DNA of 64,000 nt from Aquimarina algiphila (GTDB lineage Bacteria > Bacteroidota > Bacteroidia > Flavobacteriales > Flavobacteriaceae). The first letter of the stretch is position 1. Each line of letters begins with the position of its first letter. Position numbers and translations under genes: made by a program. Shown in pieces: positions 45,452 to 53,630 of this stretch. The notes under the pieces were generated by a model. It was not told where the DNA came from. It saw only the letters and a program-made list of their open reading frames with translations, and made no database searches. The stretch lies in contig NZ_VLNR01000017.1 in NCBI RefSeq assembly GCF_007489275.1, positions 32,140 to 96,139 of the forward strand, in the 5' to 3' direction.

Positions 45452-48232
45452 TTATAATTTTTCTTTTAAATACTGGCCCGTATATGAGTCTTTTATTTTT
45501 ACAACTTCTTCAGGAGTACCCTCAGCCATTATAGTACCTCCATTTTTTCCTCCTTTTGGTCCCAGATCGATAACATGATCAGCACATTTAACGAGATCTA
45601 GATTATGTTCTATTACCAAAATAGAGTGCCCTTTGGATATTAATTCATTAAAAGATTTTAATAATTTTTTGATGTCATGAAAATGAAGTCCTGTTGTCGG
45701 TTCATCAAAGATAAATAGGGCTTTGTCTTTGGTATTTCCTTTAACCAAAAACGAAGCAAGTTTAATCCGCTGTGCTTCTCCTCCGGATAGGGTGGAAGAA
45801 CTCTGTCCCAGTTGAACATAGCCAAGTCCAACATCTTGTAATGGTTGTAACTTCTTATGTATCTTAGTTTGATTGTGATCTGAAAAGAAATCAATTGCTG
45901 TATCTATAGTCATCGATAGTATATCATGAATATTTTTATCATGAAATGTTACTTCGAGAACATCTTTTTTGAAACGTTTACCTCCACAAGTTTCACATTC
46001 CAGGTGTACATCTGCCATGAATTGCATCTCGATAGTAACTTCTCCTTCTCCTTTACAAGTTTCACATCGTCCGCCATCTACATTAAATGAGAAATGTTTT
46101 GCTTTATAATTACGAATACTAGATAATTTTTGAGAAGCAAACAAATTACGAATATCATCATATGCCTTTATATAAGTAACCGGATTAGAACGTGATGATC
46201 TACCAATCGGATTTTGGTCTACAAACTCTACATGTTTTATATTGCTGTAGTTACCTTTAAGTTCTGTAAACTGACCTGCTTTTTCTCCATAACCTCCTAA
46301 TTCCTTAAGTACAGAAGGATAAATGATCTTTTTTACTAGTGTGCTTTTTCCGCTACCTGATACCCCGGTAATGGCGGTAAAGATTCCAAGAGGGATTTTA
46401 AGGTCAATGTTTTGTAGATTGTTTTCTCGAGCTCCAATGATTTCAAGATAATATTTTGAGGTCCTACGAGTTTTAGGAACTTCAATTTCAAGAGTTCCAT
46501 TTAAGTATTTTGCTGTTAATGAATCAGCTTTTAGAATTTCATCATATGCTCCCGTAGCAACAACATGTCCTCCATGTGTACCGGCTTCGGGACCAATATC
46601 GATAATTTCATTGGCCGCTTTCATGATATCTTCATCATGTTCTACTACAATTACCGTATTACCAAGATCTCGAAGAGATTGTAATACTTTAATCAATTTT
46701 TCGGTATCCTTAGGGTGTAATCCAATACTTGGTTCATCCAGGATATACATAGATCCAACCAGACTGCTTCCTAACGAAGTAGCTAGATTAATACGTTGCG
46801 ATTCTCCTCCAGATAATGTATTTGATTTTCTATTAAGTGTTAAGTATTCCAATCCAACATTCTGTAAAAACTCTAAACGGCTATTGATTTCTTTAAGAAG
46901 GCGTTTGGCAATTTTTGTATCATATTCATTTAAGGTAAGGTCTTTAAAGAAATCAGCTAATTCATTAAGTGGCTTCTCTACCAAATCTGTTAAGGTAGCT
47001 CCATTGATTTTTACATAGTTGGCTTCTTTGCGTAAACGCTTCCCTTTACAAGTAGAACATTTTGTTTTTCCGCGATAGCGAGAAAGCATTACACGATTTT
47101 GAATTTTGTATGCTTTTGATTCTAATTCTTCAAAAAAACTTGTAATTCCTTCAAAGTACTCATTTCCAGACCAAAGAAGATCTTTGTCTTTGTCCGATAA
47201 TTCGAAATAAGGTTTATGAATAGGGAAATCGAATTTGTATGCACTGTTTACCAGTTGATCCTTATACCAGCTCATACTATCACCGCGCCATGGAAAAACA
47301 GCTTCTTCATAAATACTCAAAGCGGTATTAGGAATAACAAGATCTCCATCAATACCAATAACATCACCATATCCTTCACATTCTGGACAAGCTCCATATG
47401 GATTATTAAAACTAAAAAGATGCACATTAGGTTCTAAAAAAGTAATACCAGCTAATGCAAAAGTGTTACTAAATTCTTTAATGTTATTATCAGTAAGTGT
47501 TTCGATATGACAAATTCCCTTACCTTCAAAAAATGCAGAATCAATAGCATCTGCTAAACGATTATAAAAATCCTCTTCATCTTTTTTTACGATACGATCT
47601 ACAACTAGATAAAAATCATCTTTTTCATTAATACTTGCTTCTTCTATTCGGTGTACCGTGCCGTTTACTTTGATACGCGCATACCCTTGTTGTTGTAGTA
47701 CTTTTAGTTTACCCTCTAGTGTTCTTCCATCTTCGATATGAATAGGAGAGAGTAATAAGAGTTTCTCACCATTTTCAAATGTTTTTACATACTCAATAAC
47801 ATCAGTTACGCGATCTTTTTTTACTTGATTACCAGAGATAGGAGAGTAGGTTTTTCCAATTCTGGCAAAAAGTAATTTGAGATAATCATAAATTTCTGTT
47901 GTCGTACCTACAGTAGATCTTGGATTGGTAGAATTTACTTTTTGCTCAATAGCTATTGCAGGAGCAATTCCTTTTATATAATCAACCTTAGGTTTATTGA
48001 GTCGTCCTAAAAACTGGCGAGCATAAGACGAAAGGCTTTCAACGTATCTACGTTGTCCCTCTGCATATAAGGTATCAAATGCAAGACTAGATTTACCAGA
48101 TCCAGATAATCCGGTAATAACCACTAACTGATTTCTTGGGATAACGGCGTCTAAATCTTTCAGGTTGTGAAGTTTAGCTCCTTTTATAATTATATTGTCT
48201 TTTGGATCTAAGGTTGTAATGTCTTGAATCAT
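45452..48232 (-). CDS. uvrA: Excinuclease ABC subunit A
   Basis: A 926-residue DNA-damage recognition ATPase of nucleotide excision repair; it loads UvrB onto lesions. There are two ABC modules, with Walker A GLSGSGKSSLAFD (N-terminal) and TGVSGSGKSTLVK (C-terminal), ABC signatures LSGGESQRI and LSGGEAQRI, and zinc-finger CxxC pairs (CPECEGYG, CSTCKGKR, CETCKGEG, CETCGGKR). I chose the start at 48232 (MIQDITTLDPKDN), since the eight codons upstream are not conserved-looking. Monocistronic. Confidence 0.96.
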   Translation of the reverse strand: MIQDITTLDPKDNIIIKGAKLHNLKDLDAVIPRNQLVVITGLSGSGKSSLAFDTLYAEGQRRYVESLSSYARQFLGRLNKPKVDYIKGIAPAIAIEQKVNSTNPRSTVGTTTEIYDYLKLLFARIGKTYSPISGNQVKKDRVTDVIEYVKTFENGEKLLLLSPIHIEDGRTLEGKLKVLQQQGYARIKVNGTVHRIEEASINEKDDFYLVVDRIVKKDEEDFYNRLADAIDSAFFEGKGICHIETLTDNNIKEFSNTFALAGITFLEPNVHLFSFNNPYGACPECEGYGDVIGIDGDLVIPNTALSIYEEAVFPWRGDSMSWYKDQLVNSAYKFDFPIHKPYFELSDKDKDLLWSGNEYFEGITSFFEELESKAYKIQNRVMLSRYRGKTKCSTCKGKRLRKEANYVKINGATLTDLVEKPLNELADFFKDLTLNEYDTKIAKRLLKEINSRLEFLQNVGLEYLTLNRKSNTLSGGESQRINLATSLGSSLVGSMYILDEPSIGLHPKDTEKLIKVLQSLRDLGNTVIVVEHDEDIMKAANEIIDIGPEAGTHGGHVVATGAYDEILKADSLTAKYLNGTLEIEVPKTRRTSKYYLEIIGARENNLQNIDLKIPLGIFTAITGVSGSGKSTLVKKIIYPSVLKELGGYGEKAGQFTELKGNYSNIKHVEFVDQNPIGRSSRSNPVTYIKAYDDIRNLFASQKLSSIRNYKAKHFSFNVDGGRCETCKGEGEVTIEMQFMADVHLECETCGGKRFKKDVLEVTFHDKNIHDILSMTIDTAIDFFSDHNQTKIHKKLQPLQDVGLGYVQLGQSSSTLSGGEAQRIKLASFLVKGNTKDKALFIFDEPTTGLHFHDIKKLLKSFNELISKGHSILVIEHNLDLVKCADHVIDLGPKGGKNGGTIMAEGTPEEVVKIKDSYTGQYLKEKL

Positions 48233-48472
48233 AGTAAATACGCGGTAAGAGCGCAAAGATAATGATTACAAAACAAGTATTATAACCTATGTCAAATGAA
48301 AGTTTAGTTAAAAAAATTAACAAGAAATTGTTTGATATTCAATGATAGTTACTATATTAGCCCCTGTAAATAAACCATAAATCTAAAACGAAACTGCCTA
48401 TAGCATACCTTTACTTTTAAGTTTAACATAGCACGAGCCCCAAGCTTGTTGGTACTAAAATTAAATTAAGGT

Positions 48473-49057
48473 ATGAAGAATTACACCCTAACAGACGCAG
48501 TTCTGGTTAATAACTACATTAAAGGAGACGAATGTGCTTTATCTGTTCTAATAGAAAGACATAAGCAGCGTATTTACAGTTTTATTTATTCTAAAGTTTT
48601 TGATAGAGATGTTTCAGAAGACATTTTCCAGGATACTTTTATAAAAGTTATCAGAACATTAAAGAATGGGAAATATAATGAAGAAGGAAAATTTCTACCG
48701 TGGGTAATGCGTATTGCTCATAATTTGGTCATTGATCATTTTAGAAAAGGAAATAGAATGCCAAAATTTGAAGATAATGGAGAATTTAGCATCTTTTCTG
48801 TGATAAGTGATGGAGATCTTAATGCTGAAAAAAGAATAATTAAAGATCAGGTAGAAGAGGATTTACGTAATTTAATTCAAGAATTACCAGAAGATCAAAA
48901 AGAAGTTCTGGTTATGCGTATGTACCGAGATATGAGTTTTAAGGAAATATCTGATAAAACAGGTGTAAGTATTAATACAGCCCTTGGTAGAATGAGGTAT
49001 GCATTAATTAACCTAAGAAAAGTAATTGAAAAAAATAATATTGTTTTAACAAATTAA
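48473..49057 (+). CDS. ECF-type RNA polymerase sigma factor
   Basis: A 194-residue sigma-70 family protein. Region 2 is at residues 20-95 (LSVLIERHKQRIYSFIYSKV, DIFQDTFIKVIRTLK, WVMRIAHNLVIDHFRKGNR) and region 4 at 130-185 (LPEDQKEVLVMRMYRDMSFK then EISDKTGVSINTALGRMRYA). It has no membrane anti-sigma partner next to it; instead a 47-aa basic protein gene follows 75 nt later. In Flavobacteriia this sigma type is a widely conserved single-gene regulator; targets unknown. Confidence 0.88.
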   Translation: MKNYTLTDAVLVNNYIKGDECALSVLIERHKQRIYSFIYSKVFDRDVSEDIFQDTFIKVIRTLKNGKYNEEGKFLPWVMRIAHNLVIDHFRKGNRMPKFEDNGEFSIFSVISDGDLNAEKRIIKDQVEEDLRNLIQELPEDQKEVLVMRMYRDMSFKEISDKTGVSINTALGRMRYALINLRKVIEKNNIVLTN

Positions 49058-49132
49058 TAACGTATTGATGCAATAAAGTTTAATTTGTCTCGTTATAATT
49101 TTAAATAACCCTAATATTTAAGATTATATAAT

Positions 49133-49276
49133 ATGGCAAAATTTTACTTTAAGTCTTCAAAAGAAGAAAAACATTTAGTACCTAGCAGAAAAACAATTGA
49201 TTTTCTCTTAAGCTATTCAAAATCATTACAAGTTTTAGAGTGTAATAACCTTAAGTTTGAAACGATTTTAAACTAA
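49133..49276 (+). CDS. 47-aa conserved-looking small protein downstream of the sigma factor
   Basis: ATG frame encoding MAKFYFKSSKEEKHLVPSRK and 27 more residues (TIDFLLSYSKSLQVLECNN in the middle). It is basic at the N-terminus and amphipathic-helical in the middle. It lies between the ECF sigma gene and a strong terminator with no other promoter obvious, so it is likely in the same transcript. Its position suggests a small partner of the sigma factor; this is inference only. Confidence 0.65.
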   Translation: MAKFYFKSSKEEKHLVPSRKTIDFLLSYSKSLQVLECNNLKFETILN

Positions 49277-49282
49277 ACTTAT

Positions 49283-49313
49283 AAAAGGCCCATTATTTTT
49301 TAATGGGCCTTTT
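49283..49313. terminator. Terminator shared by the sigma operon and nth
   Basis: AAAAGGCCCATTA / TAATGGGCCTTTT with a T5 loop. The stop codon and last codons of the minus-strand nth gene lie inside it. Confidence 0.85.
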
Positions 49314-49961
49314 ACTTTTATAATATTCATCCAAAACGGTTTTTCTACCTATAGTTTTTGTGATGATGTCTTTATCAAGATCCCAGCCTCTAGCAGGAGA
49401 ATATTCTCGTCCATACCAAATAATTTGAAGATGTAAATCATTCCATAATTCTTTTGGAAATAAACGTTTGGCATCTTTTTCTGTTTGTGTTACATTTTTG
49501 CCATTGGTAAATCCCCAACGATACATTAATCTGTGGATATGAGTATCAACAGGAAATGCAGGTACTCCAAATGCTTGTGACATAACAACACTTGCAGTCT
49601 TGTGTCCAACAGCAGGAAGTTCTTCTAATGCTTCAAAGCTTTGAGGAACCTCGCCATTATGTTTATCTATAAGAATCTGCGATAATCCGTGTATTCCTTT
49701 AGATTTCATTGGACTTAAACCAACGGGTCTTATAATTTCTCTAATCTCTTCTACAGATAGCCTAACCATTGCATATGGATTATCTGCACGATCAAATAAT
49801 AAAGGAGTAATTTGATTGACTCTAACATCGGTGCTTTGTGCACTCATTAATACTGCAATTAATAAGGTATAAGGATCTTTATGGTCGAGTGGAATAGGAA
49901 TTCTGGGATATAATTCTTGTAACGTTTTAATTGTAAAATCTATCTTTTCCTGCTTGGTCAT
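49293..49961 (-). CDS. nth: Endonuclease III lacking the iron-sulfur cluster
   Basis: A 222-residue bifunctional DNA glycosylase/AP lyase of base excision repair. The helix-hairpin-helix is ELPAVGHKTASVVM with the catalytic Lys121, and Asp139 is in FPVDTHIHRL. The usual C-terminal loop of four cysteines for the 4Fe-4S cluster is replaced by WYGREYSPARGWDLDKDI, and the protein has no cysteine at all. The length is otherwise normal, so the cluster seems lost rather than the gene truncated. Confidence 0.9.
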   Translation of the reverse strand: MTKQEKIDFTIKTLQELYPRIPIPLDHKDPYTLLIAVLMSAQSTDVRVNQITPLLFDRADNPYAMVRLSVEEIREIIRPVGLSPMKSKGIHGLSQILIDKHNGEVPQSFEALEELPAVGHKTASVVMSQAFGVPAFPVDTHIHRLMYRWGFTNGKNVTQTEKDAKRLFPKELWNDLHLQIIWYGREYSPARGWDLDKDIITKTIGRKTVLDEYYKSKRPIKK

Positions 49962-50120
49962 ATTGCCTAAATTGTTTTATGCTAAAGTATTAAATTATAA
50001 ATCGAATATAATAGAGGATAATCATTAAAATTTTTATAAAACTGAAACGATATCGTTATTTTTGTTTTATTTTTATCCAGAAACTTTAAACAAAATTTAA
50101 TTCATATAAATCATAGAACA

Positions 50121-50570
50121 ATGACCACATTACAAGCAGGAGATAAAGCTCCTAATTTTTCAGCATTAGATCAGGATGGAAATACGATTACCTTGGATAA
50201 TTACAAAGGAAAAAAGCTTGTGGTTTTTTTCTATCCCAAAGCAAGTACCCCTGGTTGTACGGCAGAAGCGTGTAATCTAAGAGATAATTATCAAACTTTT
50301 CAAAATCAAGGGTATGAGATTCTTGGAGTGAGCGCAGATAGTGCAAAGCGTCAACAAAATTTTAAAAATAAGTTCGAGTTACCTTATCCATTACTAGCCG
50401 ATGAGGATAAAAAAGTTATTGAGGCTTTTGGAGTTTGGGGGCCTAAGAAATTTATGGGGAAAGAGTATGACGGAATTCATCGTACCACCTTTGTTATTGA
50501 TGAAAACGGTGTTATTTCAGAAGTAATACTCAAGGTAAAAACAAAAGATCATACTGCGCAAATATTATAG
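50121..50570 (+). CDS. bcp: Thioredoxin-dependent thiol peroxidase (BCP)
   Basis: A 149-residue atypical peroxiredoxin that reduces organic and hydrogen peroxides. The peroxidatic Cys lies in YPKASTPGCTAEACNLRD (near residue 46), with the second Cys of the Cx4C pair five residues on, typical of BCP. There is no signal peptide. It is divergent from nth (159 bp between) and ends at a strong hairpin. Confidence 0.93.
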   Translation: MTTLQAGDKAPNFSALDQDGNTITLDNYKGKKLVVFFYPKASTPGCTAEACNLRDNYQTFQNQGYEILGVSADSAKRQQNFKNKFELPYPLLADEDKKVIEAFGVWGPKKFMGKEYDGIHRTTFVIDENGVISEVILKVKTKDHTAQIL

Positions 50571-50583
50571 TTAAAATATATAA

Positions 50584-50620
50584 AAAAGCAGCATTAATAG
50601 TCTTTATTAATGCTGCTTTT
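50584..50620. terminator. Bidirectional terminator
   Basis: AAAAGCAGCATTAATA / TATTAATGCTGCTTTT with a 5-nt loop, between bcp and the convergent gene at 50642. Confidence 0.88.
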
Positions 50621-50641
50621 CATTTAAAATATCTTAATTGT

Positions 50642-52090
50642 TTATTCTACAGATTCTACGGTTTTATATCCGAAGAAATTATTTGCCTTAATCATTTCAG
50701 GGATAAGTTCAGGTAACTGATCTTCCCAACCAGGTTCTCCTTCTTGGATTTTTTGAAGAACTTCCCTGGAGAAAATATCCATGATAGATGGATCGTAATC
50801 TGTAATATCTTGTAGTTTACCATTATATTTAAAGAATTTGTATAATTCTTTCATACGAGGGTGTACCTTAAGAGTATCACTATCTGTAAGTTCACCTGTT
50901 TCATGATTTTTTAATGGATATAGATACACTTTTAGATCTTTGAAGAATAGTTTTCCAAAAGCTTCTAAAATCCCTCCACTTAAGTGCATGTAGTATTTTT
51001 GATCAAAAATATCTACCAGATTGTTCACTCCCATAGCCAAAGCCATACGCTCTTTGGTATAATTAGAGAAGTATTCAACCATACGATAGTATTCCTTGAA
51101 GTTTGAAATCATTACCGTTTGTCCTAGAGAACATAATAATCTGGCTCTTGACATAAAATCTTCTTCATCAATTTCTCCTTCTGCTCTTAGGTTGGATAAA
51201 GTGATTTCAAAAATAACTACAGTTTTCTCTTTTTTTACTTTATTCTCACTCAAAAACATGTTGAGTGATTTTTTATAGATGTCCATATTAACCTTGGTAA
51301 CAGGTCTAAAACTCCCACGAAGGGCTAATATGTTTTTCTTATATAAAATCGCGGCAGGTAATATGTTATTTCCATCAGGACCAAACATAACCGCCTCGGT
51401 CATGCCATTTTTAACAAGTTGTAAACTCATTAAACGATTATCTACTTTTGTAAAGCGAGGACCAGAAAAGTTTATAGTATCAATTTCAATTTGATCTTTA
51501 TCCAAATGATCATACAGGTAACGTAATAATTTTTTTGGGTTATCATATTTATAATAAGCACCATAAATTAGATTCACACCCAATACACCAAGAGTCATTT
51601 GCTGTAATCTAGCATCATTTTCATGGAATCGAATATGCAGTGTAATTTCATTATACTCTTCATTAGGAACCGTCTGGTAACGAATACCAACCCAACCATG
51701 TCCTTTGTACTTTTTTGCAAAATCAATAGTCGCTACAGTATTGGCATAACTAAAAAATAACTTATTTGGATGTTTTTCGCGAGTAATCCTTTCTTCGATA
51801 AGTTTTACCTCATGCTTAAGCATTTTTTTTAACCGTGCTTCAGTAACATAACGTTTATCATTTTCGATACCATAAATTGCATCACTAAAATCTTTGTCAT
51901 AAGCACTCATGGCCTTTGCAATCGTACCTGAAGCGCCACCTGCTCTGAAAAAATTTCGCGCAGTTTCCTGACCAGCACCAATTTCTGCAAAAGTACCGTA
52001 GATGTTTTGATTGAGGTTAATACGTAAAGCTTTACTCTTTATTGAAGGGACAGATTCAAATTCTTTATCTCCCATTATCTTAATAGGCAT
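50642..52090 (-). CDS. Conserved Bacteroidota protein of unknown function
   Basis: A 482-residue soluble protein with no signal peptide or membrane segment. The N-terminus (ALRINLNQNIYGTFAEIGAG, then QETARNFFRAGGASGTIAKA) and the middle (LRGSFRPVTKVNMDIYKKSL) look strongly constrained. It resembles proteins I remember from many Flavobacteriia under inconsistent labels (for example nicotinate-nucleotide adenylyltransferase or TonB receptor). I see no motif supporting either, so no function is given. The FAEIGAGQ run is Gly-rich, as in a nucleotide-binding loop, but does not fit a known one. Confidence 0.75.
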   Translation of the reverse strand: MPIKIMGDKEFESVPSIKSKALRINLNQNIYGTFAEIGAGQETARNFFRAGGASGTIAKAMSAYDKDFSDAIYGIENDKRYVTEARLKKMLKHEVKLIEERITREKHPNKLFFSYANTVATIDFAKKYKGHGWVGIRYQTVPNEEYNEITLHIRFHENDARLQQMTLGVLGVNLIYGAYYKYDNPKKLLRYLYDHLDKDQIEIDTINFSGPRFTKVDNRLMSLQLVKNGMTEAVMFGPDGNNILPAAILYKKNILALRGSFRPVTKVNMDIYKKSLNMFLSENKVKKEKTVVIFEITLSNLRAEGEIDEEDFMSRARLLCSLGQTVMISNFKEYYRMVEYFSNYTKERMALAMGVNNLVDIFDQKYYMHLSGGILEAFGKLFFKDLKVYLYPLKNHETGELTDSDTLKVHPRMKELYKFFKYNGKLQDITDYDPSIMDIFSREVLQKIQEGEPGWEDQLPELIPEMIKANNFFGYKTVESVE

Positions 52091-52257
52091 AGTAAAAAGG
52101 GCTTTTTTTGTTTAATGTAAAGGTACTAATACCATAAGTATTAAAAAAGTTTGAATGTGAAATTTCTACATTTTAAAAAGTCGTTAAAAAGAATTAATAT
52201 ATTCATACAATTTTTGCCAAAAAAATATAAGTACATTTGCTGTAGTTTATCATAATT

Positions 52258-53019
52258 ATGAAAGTAACTTTTCTTGGTACTGGGACCTCACAGGGAATTC
52301 CGATTATAGGAAGTGATCATCCTGTATGTCTAAGTGATGACCCCAAAGATAAGCGACTTCGGGTTTCTGTGCTTGTCTCTTGGGACAAATACAATTATGT
52401 AATAGATTGCGGACCAGATTTTAGACAACAAATGCTATCTAATCGGGTTTCAAGAATTGATGGTGTTGTTTTTACTCATGAGCATGCTGATCATACCATG
52501 GGATTGGATGATATACGTCCCTTTTTTTTTAGACAAGGTGATATCCCAATATATGCCCACAAAAGAGTTATGGAAGCTTTAAAAGTAAGGTTCGATTATA
52601 TTTTTGCTTCAGAAAATAAATACCCTGGAGCACCAAGTGTTATAGAAAATGAATTAGATAATACTCCTTTTCTATTGGGTAATCTAGATGTTGTTCCTAT
52701 CAATACTTTTCATAACCGATTACAAGTTTTTGGATTTCGTTTTAAAGATTTTGCATATCTAACAGATGTAAAAACTGTAGAAGAAGCAGAAAGAGTTAAA
52801 TTAAGAGGAGTTAAGGTATTGGTTGTTAATGCACTTAGGATAGAACCTCACCATTCTCATTTTAATTTAGAAGAAGCTCTAGAGTTCATAGAGGATATCC
52901 AACCAGATCGGGCATATCTAACTCATATTAGTCATATGTTAGGGTTTCATGCAGAAGTAGAGAAACTATTGCCCAAAAATGTGTATATAGCATACGATAA
53001 CTTAAAAATAACTATTTAA
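52258..53019 (+). CDS. MBL-fold metallo-hydrolase (PhnP-like)
   Basis: A 253-residue metallo-beta-lactamase fold protein. FLGTGTSQGIPIIG opens the fold, the metal site HxHxDH is in FTHEHADHTMGLDDIRPF near residues 76-93, and later ligands are in YLTDVKT and YLTHISHMLGFH. The family includes PhnP cyclic-phosphate phosphodiesterases and RNase Z-like enzymes. There are no phn genes here, so the substrate is unknown. A TAcaTTTG -7 element at 52232 lies 18 nt before the ATG. It is 3 nt before the next gene, so the two form an operon. Confidence 0.88.
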   Translation: MKVTFLGTGTSQGIPIIGSDHPVCLSDDPKDKRLRVSVLVSWDKYNYVIDCGPDFRQQMLSNRVSRIDGVVFTHEHADHTMGLDDIRPFFFRQGDIPIYAHKRVMEALKVRFDYIFASENKYPGAPSVIENELDNTPFLLGNLDVVPINTFHNRLQVFGFRFKDFAYLTDVKTVEEAERVKLRGVKVLVVNALRIEPHHSHFNLEEALEFIEDIQPDRAYLTHISHMLGFHAEVEKLLPKNVYIAYDNLKITI

Positions 53020-53022
53020 AAC

Positions 53023-53520
53023 ATGAAGAGTAAGATTTTTTTATACCTATTTATTTTTGCATCATTATTTATTCTTTTTCAATTTATGAATGCTAAAAAG
53101 GCAAAAGAGTCCTATGATACAAAGATTGATAATTTAAAAGCTAAGATTACCAAAAAAGAAGTAGCTTTTGATTCACTTGTGGATATTAATTTAGATTTAA
53201 CTTATTTTTCTTTAGAAAGTAACGAAGATGCAGCGGCGTATTTTGAAGAAATGGGTTATGATGCAAATAAATTAGCTCTAACTATAGGAGATCAGATAAT
53301 TAGTCAAAATAAAGCAGGAGAAGATAACCCAATAATTCCGTTTGTTGGGATGGAAGGTAATATGGCTATTAATAAAGTAAGACTTCTTAATCATAAATGG
53401 ATCATAGCAGATTTTACTGATGGTGTATATTGGGGAGAGCTTTTTATTACTTATGAGGTTAGAAAAGATGGAGTGGTGGATTTTGAAGTTGAAAAATCAT
53501 TTTTATATCCTAAAAACTAG
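53023..53520 (+). CDS. Membrane-anchored protein of unknown function
   Basis: A 165-residue protein with an N-terminal anchor (residues 5-22, FLYLFIFASLFILFQFM), a coiled-coil-like Lys/Asp segment (25-55) and a compact C-terminal domain rich in charged residues ending FEVEKSFLYPKN. The periplasmic part resembles a small alpha/beta module. I do not recognise the family. It starts 3 nt after the MBL hydrolase and shares its transcript. Confidence 0.7.
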   Translation: MKSKIFLYLFIFASLFILFQFMNAKKAKESYDTKIDNLKAKITKKEVAFDSLVDINLDLTYFSLESNEDAAAYFEEMGYDANKLALTIGDQIISQNKAGEDNPIIPFVGMEGNMAINKVRLLNHKWIIADFTDGVYWGELFITYEVRKDGVVDFEVEKSFLYPKN

Positions 53521-53552
53521 TTTAAAAAGTAAGAAATTTCAGATAATATATT

Positions 53553-53585
53553 AAAAAAGCTACCTGGTATCAGGTAGCTTTTTTT
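53553..53585. terminator. Bidirectional terminator
   Basis: AAAAGCTACCTG / CAGGTAGCTTTT with a GTAT loop and A/T runs on both sides. Confidence 0.88.
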
Positions 53586-53630
53586 GGTTTGTTGTAATGT
53601 GTGATAAGAAAGTTGGTTAAGGTATGTTGT

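Noticed and set aside
47216..47437. 73-codon frame on the plus strand within uvrA
   Set aside because: Antisense to conserved uvrA sequence and without any recognisable feature.
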